Source of the DNA: Agelaius tricolor
Lineage: Eukaryota > Chordata > Aves > Passeriformes > Icteridae
DNA: 64,000 nucleotides
Assembly: GCA_023055355.1 (NCBI GenBank)
Contig: JALJCS010000053.1
Coordinates: forward strand, 2,366,501-2,430,500
Reading direction: 5' to 3'
Made by a program: the position numbers and the translations under genes. How positions within the stretch are numbered: position 1 is the first letter of the stretch; each line of letters opens with the position of its first letter. Positions 10,712-23,374 of the stretch are shown piece after piece. The notes beneath the pieces were generated by a model. It saw nothing but the letters and a program-made list of their open reading frames with translations. It ran no database searches and was not told the origin of the DNA.

Positions 10712-12411
10712 CCTTGGAAGAATGCCAGTGGCAGGATCTTTAGAATAAGTGATCTTTAAGGTCCTTTCCTTTAAGGTCCATTCAAAAATGAGTCATTGAA
10801 ATGCCATGTGTAAGACTGGAGAAATGCAGGTGCCCACATATGAAGCAGTCCTGGTCCTGTGCCTCCTCTGACACAGTGATTTGCTGCAAATTGACTTTCC
10901 TGATGACAGAAATCTCTGTGAGCTGTCTTTCTCACATTGCCAGCTATCATTTCCCTTTTGTCTTTGATGTAAATATCTGCTTCTCACTCCCCTGTGCATA
11001 AATTCAGAGAGAAGCTTTGCTGTGCAAATACCTGTCTAATGAAAACCTCAGTACTTACATGCAACCTCGACACCATGAAAAGTCAGAACAAGAAAAAAAA
11101 ATTTTGGAAAGACAAACTGTCTTTTTGTTAGGACAACAATGGTAGCAGGAACACCTCAGGAAAGGATTAAGGACAGTTGATAAAATCATAATAACAACTT
11201 GTTAGGAATCGTGGTGTGGACTTGTTAAAGTGATCAAAGGGCCTAGTTAAGAACAGAAGTAATTGCTTTCTGTTTGTCTAAGCACAGGCTGTGTCTGTTA
11301 TGTCCTATAAAGAGTAATTGCAAATGGCATAATTTTAACCTCCAGTCTCCTGAGACATCATTGAGAGTAAGGTTGTATGGTGCCTTATCCTTGACAAAAA
11401 AAGCATGTGTTTTAATTTGGGAGCACCATACTGCAACTGCTGCCTCCCTGAAGGTCACTGGGAAGTCGTCAATTCATTTAGCAGGATAGTTTAAGTTCTC
11501 AGTGCACTCCTTAGTTCTACTTCCAAGGTTTACTCAAGATAGCTGATGCTGTGAGCATGTGATTACCAGCCAGCAGAAGGATGTAAAGATGCTGCAGCTG
11601 AGAGTCAGGTATGCAGAGGAAGGTATTTTCCTAAGCAAGTAGATTAATCCTTTATGCATCTTAATTATTTTAGGGGCATCTGTGACTTAATCAAGATGCC
11701 TGTGTAAAGTATTTCACCATATTTATGAGACAGAGACACCACTTTTTTTTTTCATAGAAAGTATAGTGGTAAACAGCTGAGGAAGGGAAAGAATTAAGTC
11801 CACTTTTGCAACACCTTCCCCAGTCTTTTGTCTGACCCATAGAGAATGAGCTACTCTGTGCTGCTGCTGCTATCTGACAGCTGTGCATTTGACAGAGGCA
11901 GAATTCCCTTCTTTGTGTGCAGTGTGACTCCCACTTTTAGGAAAAAAAAATAGTGCATCCCCGTGTGCACATATTAGGTCAAAGCAGCAAATCAAATTAT
12001 GGTTTATTGGAGTGCATCTAGGAAAAAGGGGGGATGAGAACAGTGTAGGAAAAAAAAAGATCAAGGACAGTTATTCTTATATGAGATGCTGGTTAAAACT
12101 AATTTATGCTACTAGGAAAAGAGGGAAAGGCAAAAGTATTATCTGGGTTTCATGTGAGAGTTTTGTCTCTTCCTTGTGCTCTCTAGATTTTAATTCAGCT
12201 TCTTCTTGACTAGCCTGTGCTCTGCCCCTGTAACAGGAGGCATCTGCTAGTGTACAGCACCTTTCTTGCCCTTTCTAATATGTTCTGGCGCTGCTTTCAT
12301 GAAAAAGGTGCACTTCCTAAGCCCTTGCTTGTTTCTGACTTACTTCCCTGCTTACTGATTTATGTATTCTCCAGGCTACAGCTCGGCCTTCCCAGCTTCT
12401 CAGGCATAGAA

Positions 12412-12523
12412 GTTTCCATGGTAACCTCATGAGCGGAAGTAAAACCGTGGCGGAAATCAGCGTTCAGCCAAGGAGCTGTGCAGGAAAACTGCTCAGGACC
12501 AGGTTAGGAAACATTCTGGTGTG
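12412..12523 (+). promoter_or_regulatory. Candidate promoter and noncoding first exon: RFX X-box, two ETS-type sites, CpG cluster, splice donor
   Basis: GTTTCCATGGTAAC at 12412-12425 matches the RFX X-box consensus on both half-sites. GCGGAAGT (12433-12440) fits an ETS/GABPA site, and GCGGAAAT (12450-12457) is a weaker one. Five CpGs fall within about 80 bases (12384-12462), against a CpG-poor background. A donor-like GTAAGT follows at 12524-12529. X-boxes close to a start site are typical of ciliary and some MHC-type promoters. No coding exon is visible nearby, so the gene it might serve (plus strand) would lie further away, or this may be a noncoding transcript. Confidence 0.4.
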
Positions 12524-13002
12524 GTAAGTGGAGATCCCATCTGGGGCATTCGTGGCTTTCTCAGCTGCCCTTTTACATCTCCTGCCCTTTCCCTGCTGCC
12601 CTGCCTCTTGCTCTCAGCAGACCTAGTGCAGCACCCCAAGCACACTGTGATGAGACAGTGGATATTTATCCTGGGCTGCCCTGCCAAGCCCACACCATTA
12701 TCCCTGGAGAATTTACTGCTGCAGCAGCAAGGGGAGCAGGAACAGGGAGATGAGCCCCTCAGCTGATGCTAGCACCCCTGCTGAAATGCAGCTTGTCAGT
12801 TCAGCCCAAGTCTGGACTCTGGTTTCTCTTTGGAGGTGAACACAGGCTCAGAGGTTGTGATCTGTCACGTTGTGGCAGCGTGCAGCAGGAGCCTCAGCCA
12901 GAGTGGAGCCAGTTGTCTTGTTTCAGGTGTTTGCACTTATGCCAATAAACTTGCTGGATCATCCATTCTTTGCAGATAGCCATGAGAGCTAAAAATTCTC
13001 AT

Positions 13003-13400
13003 ATAGAATTATAAAGTAGTTTTTTATGGGCTGGAAGGAACCTTTAGAGTCCTATCAGGCCAACCCCCCAGCCACAGGACACGGACACTTCACTACTTCA
13101 GGTTGCTTGCACTCCCATCCAGCCTGATATTAAATGTTTCCTGGGAATGGTCACCCACAGCTTCTCTGACCAATCTGTGCAACTTTTTCACCAACCACAT
13201 AATAAAAAATATTTTCCCTATACCTGCTCTAAATCTACATTCTCTTATTTGAAATTATTAGTTCTTGTCCTATCCCTACAGGCCCTACTAAAAAGACAGT
13301 CCTTGTCTTTCTTACAAGCCCCCTTTAAGTACTGAGAGGCTGCAAGAAGGTTTCCCTGGAGACTTCTCTAGGTTGAATAATCCCAACTCCCTCTTCCACA
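13003..13400 (-). mobile_element. CR1 LINE 3' fragment, minus strand
   Basis: A degenerate CR1 3' end: tail-like ATAGAATTATAAAG, then GGCTGGAAGGAACCTTTAGAG, later CCCTTTAAGTACTGAGAGGC and TGGAGACTTCTCTAGGTTGAA. The divergence is clearly higher than in the neighbouring copy at 13743, implying an older insertion. Confidence 0.75.
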
Positions 13401-13742
13401 GCTTTGTCACAGCTAGAGAGAAAGAGTACATGGATTTGGAGCTGTATTTCCTCGTGCTTCTGCTCCCAAGAATCACTGCAGGCTGAGCACACAGCCTGCC
13501 CAGCATGGTAAGACTTTGCTGGTCAAGTTTCTATTTTTGAAAGAAATTGTTTTGAAAAATGCACTGGGCACTCAAAGGAATGGTAGAATTTATTAAAGCA
13601 TGAAAACAGCCCAGACTGTCCACGTGAAACTTGGTGGCTGCCCTGCAGCAAAACCTGGCACAGTGACACCACCAATAAGAGAGAAAGAAGAAACTGGTAA
13701 TTATCCACCCCAGTTGCAGTGCCAAGCACACCTGCTCATTTA

Positions 13743-14397
13743 CAGAATCACAGAACCATTTAGGTTTAAAAAGACTTTTGAGATCATCAGCTCCAGCCTA
13801 TGACCCAACACCACCTTATCAACCACACCATGGCATTGAGTGCCATGTTCAGTCTTTTTCTGAACACCTCCAAGAACAGTGACTCCACCACCTCCCTTGG
13901 TAGCCCTTTCCAATGTCTGATCACCCTTTCTGTGAAGTATTTCTTCCTAATGTCCAACCTAAACCTCCCTGGTACACCTTAAGGCTGTGTCCTATTGTCT
14001 TGTCCCTTGTAAGCTGGGAGCAGAGCCTGACCCCCAGCTGGCTGCAGCCTCCTGTCAGGGAGCTGTAAAGAGTGATAACATCTCCTCTGAGCCTCCTCTT
14101 CTCCAGGCTGAGCCCCCTCAGCTCCCTCAGCTGCTCACAGGACTTGTGCTCCAGCCCCTTCTCCAGCTGTGTTGCTCTTCTCTGGATGTGCTCTAGCCCC
14201 TCCGTGTCCTTCCCAAACTGAGGGGCCCAGAACTGGACACAGCACTTGAGGTGTGGCCCAAACAGTGCCAAGTTCAGCGGAGGAATCACTGCCCTGGTCC
14301 TGCTGGCCACACCATTCCTGACACAGGCCAGGCTGCCAATGGCCTTCTTGGCCATATGGGCTCACTCTGGCTCATGTTCAGCTGCTGATCAGGCACT
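13743..14397 (-). mobile_element. CR1 LINE 3' fragment, minus strand (~650 bp)
   Basis: It starts at the CR1 terminal motif (ACAGAATCACAGAACC) and continues through CACCACCTCCCTTGG, CTCCTCTTCTCCAGGCTGA, GTCCTTCCCAAACTGAGG and CTGGTCCTGCTGGCCAC, the usual order in the reverse complement of a CR1 3' end. It is one of the longest CR1 pieces in the window. Open frames of up to 144 codons inside it are remnants or chance. Confidence 0.85.
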
Positions 14398-17300
14398 GAA
14401 AGAAAGGTTGAGCTGTAAAGAGAACTCTTTCCAAAATGCACTTTTCCACACTTGGTGGTGTCCTTAAAGCCCAGTGTGTCCTGATGAAGGTGGCTGCAGC
14501 TCCTCAGGGACACCAGGGATGTTGCTAGCTCTGGATTCCTTAGGGCCTGTGTGTTACCAGTGACACCATCTGCAATCAGTGGGAGAGGAACTGTGTTCAA
14601 ACCTAGTCTGAAATTTGCTCTCATGAAACTTAGAATATTTTCTAGTGACAACACAAAGTATATTATGCTTCTTCTGATTTTAGGAAGGCGTTCAGCAGCA
14701 GCATTTTCAGCAATTCTTTTTAAAGAATATTATCTGCTTATTTGCTGATTTTCCTGTATGATCTGCTTAAACTCACAAATCTAGGGTAATCTTGAGGAAA
14801 AAATATTAAGAATTCGTGGAATCTAGAGAACATGTGGAGTCATGCAATTCAGATTTATTTTAATTATAATTCTTAGTTCTCTCTATGCTCTGCCAAAGGC
14901 AGAAGCAAAACTAGTTGTGGAGCAGTCTGGGAATATTCCTTCCCTACCCCTGCAGAGCTGGCTGCCAGCTACCAGCAAACATCACCTACTGGCATGTATT
15001 TGTTGTGGAAGCAAGTAATTAAGCTAAAGAAGGAAATTCTTCCTGTTCTGAAATGTACTTCTAGGAATGCACTGTCCTCAACAAACTGTGAAAGTAGTAT
15101 TTTGGCCTGATTTCTCAATACAGTAGAATTCCTTCAGATCCAGTAACTGGCCAACCAGCTCTGAAAAGGGATGCAGTGTTAATAACTTTCAAACTTCATC
15201 ATGGGACCCAGTTCTTCTCAGAAAGGGAGAGGTCAATCAGCTCTGACATTCTGCAGTACACAGTGAAATATCTGACCCTGTGAGAGCAAGGCAGTGAGAA
15301 AGACTTGCTATGGTCAGTGGGGGAAAGTCTAGAGCAGAAGCCCTCTAACAAGAACATATATAAATTGAAAGAAAATTATGTCTCTGAGGTGTTTCTTGAA
15401 TGCTTTGTTATTCACTAGTTCTGTCCGACCAATGCATGGTGTGTTCACTCTGCATTTGGTATTACCACACAGCTGACACAATGAAGAATCACTAATACAC
15501 TAAGCTGTAAACTTGTGTCTCCATCTGCCACGGATTAGCCTCCAGAAAAGAGAACTATTTTTTTGCATTAAATGCTAGAACAGCAATTACTTCTTACTGG
15601 GGCTGGAAAAATCAGGCTACGTTTCGCTCCTCTGAAGAGTGACAAGTTTCTCACTGTCATTGCTCTGATTACCTGACCATAAGCTGCATTTTTGTAGCTC
15701 TCTGGATGTCTGCCCTTGAGCCATCTCAGTAAAAAATGTGCAAAGCACTGTCTGATGCACCTTGGAGAGTGCAAAGCAAGGATTTGATTTTAATTATTGT
15801 GAGTATAGATTTATGTAACTGACAAGATGACAGAGATTGAAATACACCAAAAGATCTGACAGAGAGGCCTGCTATTGATGTAGGTGTAGATCAGAGTATT
15901 CCTTTGTTTCTGTCTCCTTCTTTACACTTCATGTTGCATTGGGAAGAGGTGTGTAGCAGAGACACTCCTAGGAGCAAGGCTGAAGGACCACTGCCTTTTC
16001 AGTTCAGTCTTCATTTATATTTGTAAAAAACCACAGGTGCAAGGCATCATCATTTTTACTGCAGCACATGTATCAGCACTGGTAGGAAGTCACAGGTGTC
16101 AGAGCAATGGGGATTTTGCCTACAGACTTCAATTATTCTCCCTGGACTCAATCTCTGAAGGATTCTCAGATTGAGTGTCTCACGGATACCAGGTCACCTG
16201 AAGCAGCATTTTGTTCTCTGATCCTCTCTGCCTGGGTGCTAAAATTAGAGAAACAAAGGAGCATGATGGAGATCTGCCTCCTCAGAATGTTTCTTGGTTT
16301 GCTCTGACATGCCCCAGCACTTAAACTCGGCAGTGAAAAATGCTAAGCAGTTTGTCAGTGTTGGCACAAAAGCTGCTTTACACAGTGTTCTAGGTCTTTT
16401 CTTCTTTCTGGCCCCTTCTTGTGGAAGTTTGCTGTAATATCTGTAAATAAACGTGCAATTAGAGCCTACACTGAAGCTGCCTGAAGGTCAAAGCTGCACA
16501 TGGTAGTAAAAAACACTTTACTTGTTTCCTAAGCAGTGTTCTTCTAACCTTAACAGGCAATTAAGGTACCACACATAGCTCATGTGCTAATTTTCAGAAT
16601 GCTTTTTCTGTGCTGGAATTAATATAACATGCAGGAAATGCCTTGTGAATAAATTAATCTGTTGGCTTGGCATTATGTTTTCATCCATTTTTGCAGATTT
16701 ATGTGACCATCTTATTGCCTGGAAAGATACACAGTCCTGAAAGGGAAACTTTCCTTCTGAACCTCAGCTCTGACTTCTGTAGCTGCTCTGTGCTTTGGCA
16801 GCTGCAGGAGGAGGTTGTGTCTGAAGCCTGCCAAAACTTCCCTGATAATTGAGATGTGTGTTTGAGTTGCATCCTGTTGCAGTGTGATGCCATTTCCTGT
16901 TTCACCTATCCCAACCCCTCAGGTGTGCCAACCTTTCCTTTCCCCTTTGCCCTCCTGCTAGGAGCTGTCCATCAATCTTAACATTCCAGGAAGGGCATCG
17001 TGTGGTTGGCAGAAGTTCAAAAGATGCCCCTCAGGTCCAGACTCATTGGCCTGTCCAAGAGTCTGTATCCCTTGAGCCTTCCCTTCCTCACACCTGGTTG
17101 GTGCCTCACCTGTCCCTTCCCCTCTCCCGTTCCCCGGGGCTTAGAAGGAGACGGGACCATGCGGTTGGGATTCTATTGGGAGCAGTTACAAGATTCAGAG
17201 GTCTATCATCCTGGAATAAAACTCTGGATTAAAACTCCACGATAGAATCCTCTCCTTTCTCTTCACCGTTGCCTGAACCTTTTTCACCAGAGGTAAACTG

Positions 17301-17510
17301 AATTTCTACTATGCCTGGATTTGTTCTGGGTGCCCAGCTGCAGCATCCAGCCAGCCAAAGGTATCTCTGAGGGGAAACACCACAGCTGCAGCCTTTGGTC
17401 CAGCAGCAAGGGTGAGATGGGGCCAGGCACATCTCATCCGGAAATATTGGGATTAATATTCCATAGCATCCCAGATCTCCCTGACAGAGAATGTTAGCCA
17501 GGGGGTTTAG
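14398..17510. other. Unique sequence, nothing seen
   Basis: About 3.1 kb without a recognised gene, repeat or motif cluster. Confidence 0.5.
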
Positions 17511-17656
17511 AGGTTTGGGGGTTTTTTTGTGTGTATTTTTTTGTGTGTGTGGTTTTTTTTTTTGGTTTTGGTTTTTTTTTTAATTTTTTTTTTAATTCTG
17601 TGTGGTCTTTTTTCTTTGGGTTTTTTGTTTGTTTATTTGTTTGTTTTGGGTTCTTT
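17511..17656. repeat. T-rich / TG-rich low-complexity tract
   Basis: Long T runs separated by GTGTGTG, GGTTTTGG and GTTTGTTTATTTG. Any open frame here is Phe/Val/Gly low complexity and not a gene. Confidence 0.85.
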
Positions 17657-18667
17657 TCAGTGCTTATTGCTGTACAAGCAGAACAAAGTGGGGGCTTGTC
17701 CCTGGGAGCTGCAGTTCAAGACAAGTGCAGGCAGCATTTTGCAAACAAGTGAATAGTTCAATAAACAGAGGAATTAGCAGAGCTATGTTTTCTGAGTGTT
17801 TCTCTCCAGGTGATTGATGCAGATAGGCATGATAACACAAGTGCTGGTGACAGCTTGGTTAGCAATTAAGAGTATTTATAGAATTTTCTTACCACCTGGA
17901 TCTTGCTTTATCATGTTTTTCCTGCAGTCAGCATCCTTTTATCAGAGGCTGTGTGATTCCTCTCTCCAGCACAGACTAGTGGCTAGTCACCTTTTTTTCT
18001 CTCCTGCCAAACTGAAAATTATGATGGATGCAGAGGTCCTCAGGGAGCCTTCCACAGCCCTCATTTTTGTAGCTAGGGTAGACAGAGTGAAAGCACAGGA
18101 GGTACATAGATAGGTTTGGACTGGGAGCAAGCAAAAAATCAAAACCTGATTGTGTTTTGTTGCTATCTTGCTTTTTCTTTCTGGTCTTTAGGGATCCTCT
18201 GTGATTCATCAGGCAGAGGCAACTAAAGGAAGCAAAGTAAATTAGTGTGTGTTGAACTCTTTACTATTATTGTGTAGAAGAGAGTAAGGAATCATGAACA
18301 ATTATTTTGATCTTAATGGGAATTATACTGGAAGAAGAACATTGGTTTAGTGCCATTCACATGACACAATCAAATCAAGGGTATTAAAGCGAGCAGTTGA
18401 ATTGGATTACCTAAAGGATTCAGGGTGAAAGGAGGGTGTCCTTAATGAGCATAAGTGATCATGTTAGCTCTTTACCTGTGTTATTGCAAAGAGTGGCACA
18501 AACCCATGAGTGAAGCTGAGGTCAGCCAGAGCCAGGGTGTCAGAATCTGACTATAAATTGCATCAGGTGAAAAAGTTAAACATAAACCAACCAAAAAAAT
18601 GAGTGTGAAGCAGGTGGGATTAAGCTGTGGGTGACACTGATGGACTTGTTGAAAGCAGTTTGAGGAG

Positions 18668-19217
18668 GTGGTGTGGTTTAACCCCAGCCAGCAGTCCAGA
18701 CCCACAGAGCAGCTCACTTACTCCCCTGCCAGAGGAATTGAGGAAAATAATCAAAAGCGTAAAAGCTGGAAAACTCATGGCTTGAAATACAAACAGTTTG
18801 ATAGGGAAAGCAAAACCCATGCACATGAGTAGAGCAAAACAGGAATTAAACTCCCTGCTCCCCACAGGAAGGCCGAGCAGGGCCCTGTTGCATGTAATGG
18901 TGACTTGGGAAGATAAGCACAAGACAAACACCATGACTCCACATGTCCCCCACTTCCTTCTTCTTCCCCCACACTGAGCATGATGCCATATGGTCTGGAA
19001 TGTCCCTTTGGACTGTTTGCATCTCCTGTCCTGGCTCTGTCCCCTCCTAAACTCCCAGGTACTCCCACAGGCCTCCCCAGGAGGAGGAGAAAAGGCCTTG
19101 GCTCTGCTCAAGCAATAACAAAAACATCTCTATATTATCAGCTCTGTGCCCAGCACGAATCCAAAACACAGCCTCATACCAGCCCTTGGGAAGAAAATAA
19201 TTCTACCCCAGACACAA
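18668..19217 (+). mobile_element. Solo LTR of an avian endogenous retrovirus (~550 bp)
   Basis: The sequence reads through an LTR pattern I associate with avian ERVL-type elements: GTGTGGTTTAACCCCAGCC at the left, AAAACTCATGGCTTGA, GGTGACTTGGGAAGATAAGC, CTTCCTTCTTCTTCCCCCAC, ATGATGCCATATGG, and TTATCAGCTCTG...AATCCAAAACACAGCC at the right. TGAGGAG occurs on both sides (18661-18667, 19218-19224) and may be part of the target-site duplication. No viral coding sequence is attached. Two related fragments occur at 23375 and 32431. Confidence 0.7.
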
Positions 19218-20437
19218 TGAGGAGAAAACACTTAAAATCCCTTGCAGGGTGATGTCTAGAAGCTTCCCCATATTCCAGAGTGGGGAGCAGAATGCACTTT
19301 GCATGGACAGCTAGCTGTACGACTGTGTTTCCACTGAAGACTAAAACTGGGGTAGCCTTTCTGAAGCCAGAGAAGCCCATTCACACCCAAACACATGAGC
19401 AGTGTGGCTGCTGAGGAGGAAGACAGCTGTCCCTGCTGTCCCAAAGGACTAGAACAAAAAAAAACCAACCCCAAAAAAAACCAACAGGGAGGCAATAAAT
19501 GAGCAACCTTTAGTAAAAAGTACTGTCAAGCACAAGGCTAAATCTGATACTTACCAGGCTGGTGCCAGAGTGAAGCCTATCTCTAAAAGTTCCTTGTTTA
19601 GTTCCTGGTTAAAGCTTGCTATCTTTTCTACTGGCAAACAGACAAGTGCCATGCACAGCATTCTGAGTGTTCTGTTCTCCTGATGTTAAGTGGTGATAAA
19701 TCTGAAACGGGATTTGCATTGGAAAAGGAGATGAAAACCAAGGGGTTTTTATAGATTTGAGTTTATGCATGCCTTTTGGATGTGTGCTATATAAAACTAG
19801 CTTGGAAAAAAGACCCAAACAAATATTAATTCCAGCCTCCCATCCTGCTATTTGCTGAGGAAAATATGGTATAGATGCTGTCAGCCTGCAAGTGACAAGG
19901 CAAGAAATGTGTCTACACACTACTAAAACAAAACTGTGAGAACTGTGTTTGTTGTTCATCCATTTTGCTTTCAAATTAATATTCTAAATTATTTTAACAT
20001 TTCTTCCTGATTTTGTTCACCTTGAAGATTTCTTATCATAAAAACAAATTATTGCAAAGCAAAAATCAGCTGTTGAACAGAACATAGACTGCTACATTGC
20101 AAAATTAATCACTATGAAATTAAAAGCAGATTCTGACGAGATAATTTGGAGCACAATCTTCTCAAATGTGGCAGACGTGAATAAAGGGCAAAGTGTGTTG
20201 TGTGTTCTTGCTTTAATCTCCTCAGAATGAAGGTTATTTTCCTTCTTTGTTAGGCATAGGTATCGGCAGGAGGAAACATTTAAATGTACAGACAAGGATT
20301 AGGGATCTGCAGCAGTACAGGTGTGTATCTCCTTCATCAGGATCTTTTTGCAGGGTTTTTACTTCATCTGTCTTTCCAAAATGTCCCACACAAGTGTACA
20401 AGACCTGGACCCTGTAATTTGTCTAATCCACTATAGG

Positions 20438-20697
20438 GTGAAAGGACAAGAGGAAATGCTCTCAAGTTGCATCAAGGGGTGGGAGTTTGTATCAATATTA
20501 GGAAAAAAAAATTCTTCACTGAATGTGTGGTCACGCATTGGAGGAGACTGACCATGGAATCGCTGTCCCTGGAAGTGTTCCAGAGGTGTGTGGATGGGGC
20601 ACCTGGGGACATGGTTTAGTGGTTAACAAAGCAGTGCTGCATTAGCCCAATGAACTTTGAGGTCTTTTCCAACCTTATCCATTCTATGAGTCTATCT
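20438..20697 (+). mobile_element. CR1 3' end, plus strand
   Basis: GTTGCATCAAGG, ATATTAGGAAAAAAAA, TGGAAGTGTTCCAGAGG, GGATGGGGCACCTGG and GAGGTCTTTTCCAACC lead to the terminal ATTCTATGAGTCTAT. About 260 bp remain. Confidence 0.8.
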
Positions 20698-21565
20698 TCC
20701 AGGAAGACAATTAATGCTAATTCCTGCTCATCCAAATAATGCTTATCCTAGGAACAGCCCCTTGGACTTCTATCATGCAGACATCTTGCATTTTATGCCC
20801 ACCTTTTCTAGCATGTGCTAGTGAGCTGTTAGCACCACATGAACTCACACCATCAGTTTCAGGTGTAAAGCTGTGAAAGACTTATACTGCCTTTAATATG
20901 CAGTTTCTGATCATTTTGTTGCTCATGTGGCTTTCTGGCATCTCAAGTTACAGTGCTGGAGGACTGGAGGCATTGATTGCCCTAAACATTATGTCTTGAA
21001 AACATCAAACCTCTGTCTTTCTGCAATGTGCTGTATCAAATGCATCCTGAAGCATGTTTACATTTTACATTTCTTCCCTACACTGTGGTTTTTAATAAAC
21101 TGAAACTCTCTTTTAGAGTTCTGTCACCTTGTGTGTTCTATTAATGACTCACCAAATGTTGTCCTGGGTCTGGGATTTATATTCAAGCTGGGTGAAACTG
21201 AGGAGAAAACAGACCCAGGTATTTTTTTTTTAGCAAATGTAGACATAGTATTTTTGCATGGAGAATGTGACACACAGACATTCCATCACACATGGTCATC
21301 TGGTGTGCAGTACAGCTCCAGCTGGTGGAGATGGAGGAATATTGATATTCAGAAATCCCATATCTGAATGTGTCTGAGTGCAGCAGAGATCTCTTGTCAG
21401 TATGCTCAGGCCTGCACATGTCTAATTTCCACAAAACTATGTCTGATCAACAGTCTTGAGGAATAGGTACTTTATCAGCCAAATCATGAGGCAGCACACC
21501 TTTGTGGTAGCTTCTTCAAAATCTCCTCCAACAGTGTTCTGCAAATCTCTGTGCTGTTTGAGGAG

Positions 21566-21604
21566 CTTTAGAGAACCAAAGTAAAAGACTTTGGTTCTCT
21601 AAAG
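21566..21604. repeat. Perfect inverted repeat, 17-bp arms, 5-base loop
   Basis: CTTTAGAGAACCAAAGT (21566-21582) is the exact reverse complement of 21588-21604, with loop AAAAG. A weaker partial echo (CTCTCTAAAA) follows at about 21620. Confidence 0.95.
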
Positions 21605-22107
21605 TGAAGCAAAGTGACTCTCTAAAATGAGGATTTTTGATAGGAAGGGACTGTGTGATATCCACAGAAATGTTAGGGAATGTAGGAAATGCAAGTGATG
21701 CAAAGAAATGGACATTTTAAAACACACATTACATCTCCCAGTGATGACCTCCACATTCTACCCCTTCTAAGAGAAGATTAAAAAATATCATTGTGTTTGG
21801 CCTGTGGATCAGGTCCTTCATCTTTTACTTAATTTGTTGGCTCAGTTTCAAGGATTTCAGCAGGGTTGTATTGATTTCTGTTTCTTGAGAATCTGCCTAC
21901 CATGTTTGATCACATTGGTCTGGTTTTATGATTGGGGTTTCATGTCTGAGGATTGTCAGTCTCCTGAGAAAGGGTATGAGTACTGTACAATACCTCAAAT
22001 TGTGCTGGGTGTTATTTTTAGGCAGCAGGAAGTATAACAGAAAAGGAAAAAGCTACTGTTTTAATGTACTCTGGCCAGTGGTAGAGGCCACAGTGTTCCT
22101 TTAGCAG

Positions 22108-22560
22108 ATAATCAGAGAATCATAGAAATATTAAACCATTTGAGTTGGAACAGTCTTTGAAGACCACTCTGTTCTAATCCCACTGCCTTGGGGCAGGGGC
22201 AACTTCTGCTAGACCAGATTGTTTATGGGGCCATCCAACCTGGCCTTGGACACTTCCAGGGATGGGACAGACACAACATGTCTGGGCAACATGTTCCAGG
22301 GCCTCACTATCCTCACGGTCAATAATTTCTTCCTCGTATTTTATCTAAACTTACCCCCTGTCAGTTTGAAGCTATCACCCCTCTTCCTAGCATGCCCTTG
22401 TCCTACAGATCTCATGGAGCCCCTTTAGATACTGGAAGTGTCTCCAAGGTCTCTCTGGAGCCTTCTCTTTTCCAGACTGGACAACCCCAGCTCTCTCAGC
22501 CTGTCTCCATCCTTCTCAGCATCTTTGGAGACTCCTTTGGCCTTGCTCCAACAGGTTAAT
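22108..22560 (-). mobile_element. CR1 LINE 3' fragment, minus strand
   Basis: It begins with AGAGAATCATAGAAATATT and follows the standard order: CCATCCAACCTGGCCTTGGA, CACTTCCAGGGATGGG, TCCCAGGGCCT-like block, AATTTCTTCCTCG, GGAGCCTTCTC and CCAGCTCTCTCAGCCTG. 5'-truncated. Confidence 0.85.
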
Positions 22561-23374
22561 GTTTCCTTGTGTGATTCAGACTGAAGTCATAGCAACGATC
22601 ATGAGCAGGAGTCAGAATTTTCTATTCAAACCAAACAAACTTTTGTCAGCACTCCATTTTTAATATTCTCTGCAGTATATTCAATAATGTAATTCTCCAG
22701 TGCATGTGAATGTTTAAATATACCTCCAAAGGAGACAAGACACTGGCTCATGGAAAAATTGCTCTGAAATATGTAATAAATTTTGATATACTGAAAATCC
22801 AACAGGCCTAGACTGAGTTATAATGTTAAGCTTCTTTTGGGACAGTTTAATGTGAATGGGAAACTTTTTTCTTTTGTGCATACAACTTTTATCTAAGGTG
22901 GTGGCTCTTGGTTTGGAAAAGATAAACTTTTTGTCTTTTGGAACATATATTAATTTCTGACATTTTGTCCAGAATAGAGCAAGATTTTATTAACATTGTG
23001 TGAGGTCCCAGGAGAAACCTGAACATGTTAAAATACACAGATTTAAACATAAATTGCTAATTTCCTTGTCTGTGAGTAAAAGGGAAATTTACAGGACTTC
23101 AGCAGAAGGCTTTTGTATTTTCAGCACCTATTGTGTTTTTGCATGGAAGTTGAAGGGATGGGATGTTTTTCTTGACCTTTAATACTTATCTGTGTTCCAT
23201 TTTTCAGGGTTGTGTGGCATACCTGATATCATGAGGAATCTCTCTCACAAGCTGCTTTGTGCCCTTCACACAGCATGAAACTGTGCCAAGCCAAAGATCC
23301 ACTGCATGTGAGGTTCCACAGCCAGTGTTTAGTCTCTGAGTAACCAATGCAGCTGGTTGCTTATCTGCTCACTG

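Larger units (their letters stand above)
7806..12411. other. Unique sequence with small repeats only
   Basis: Apart from the TA microsatellite and the hairpin at 10674, no gene or transposon was recognised. The frames at 8127-8579 and 8878-9282 (minus) lack domains and splice context. A GATCTTTAAGGTCC-like scrap near 10740 faintly resembles CR1. Confidence 0.45.

Noticed and set aside
10730..10790. Possible further CR1 scrap (GATCTTTAAGGTCC)
   Set aside because: Too short and lacks the adjoining CR1 blocks.
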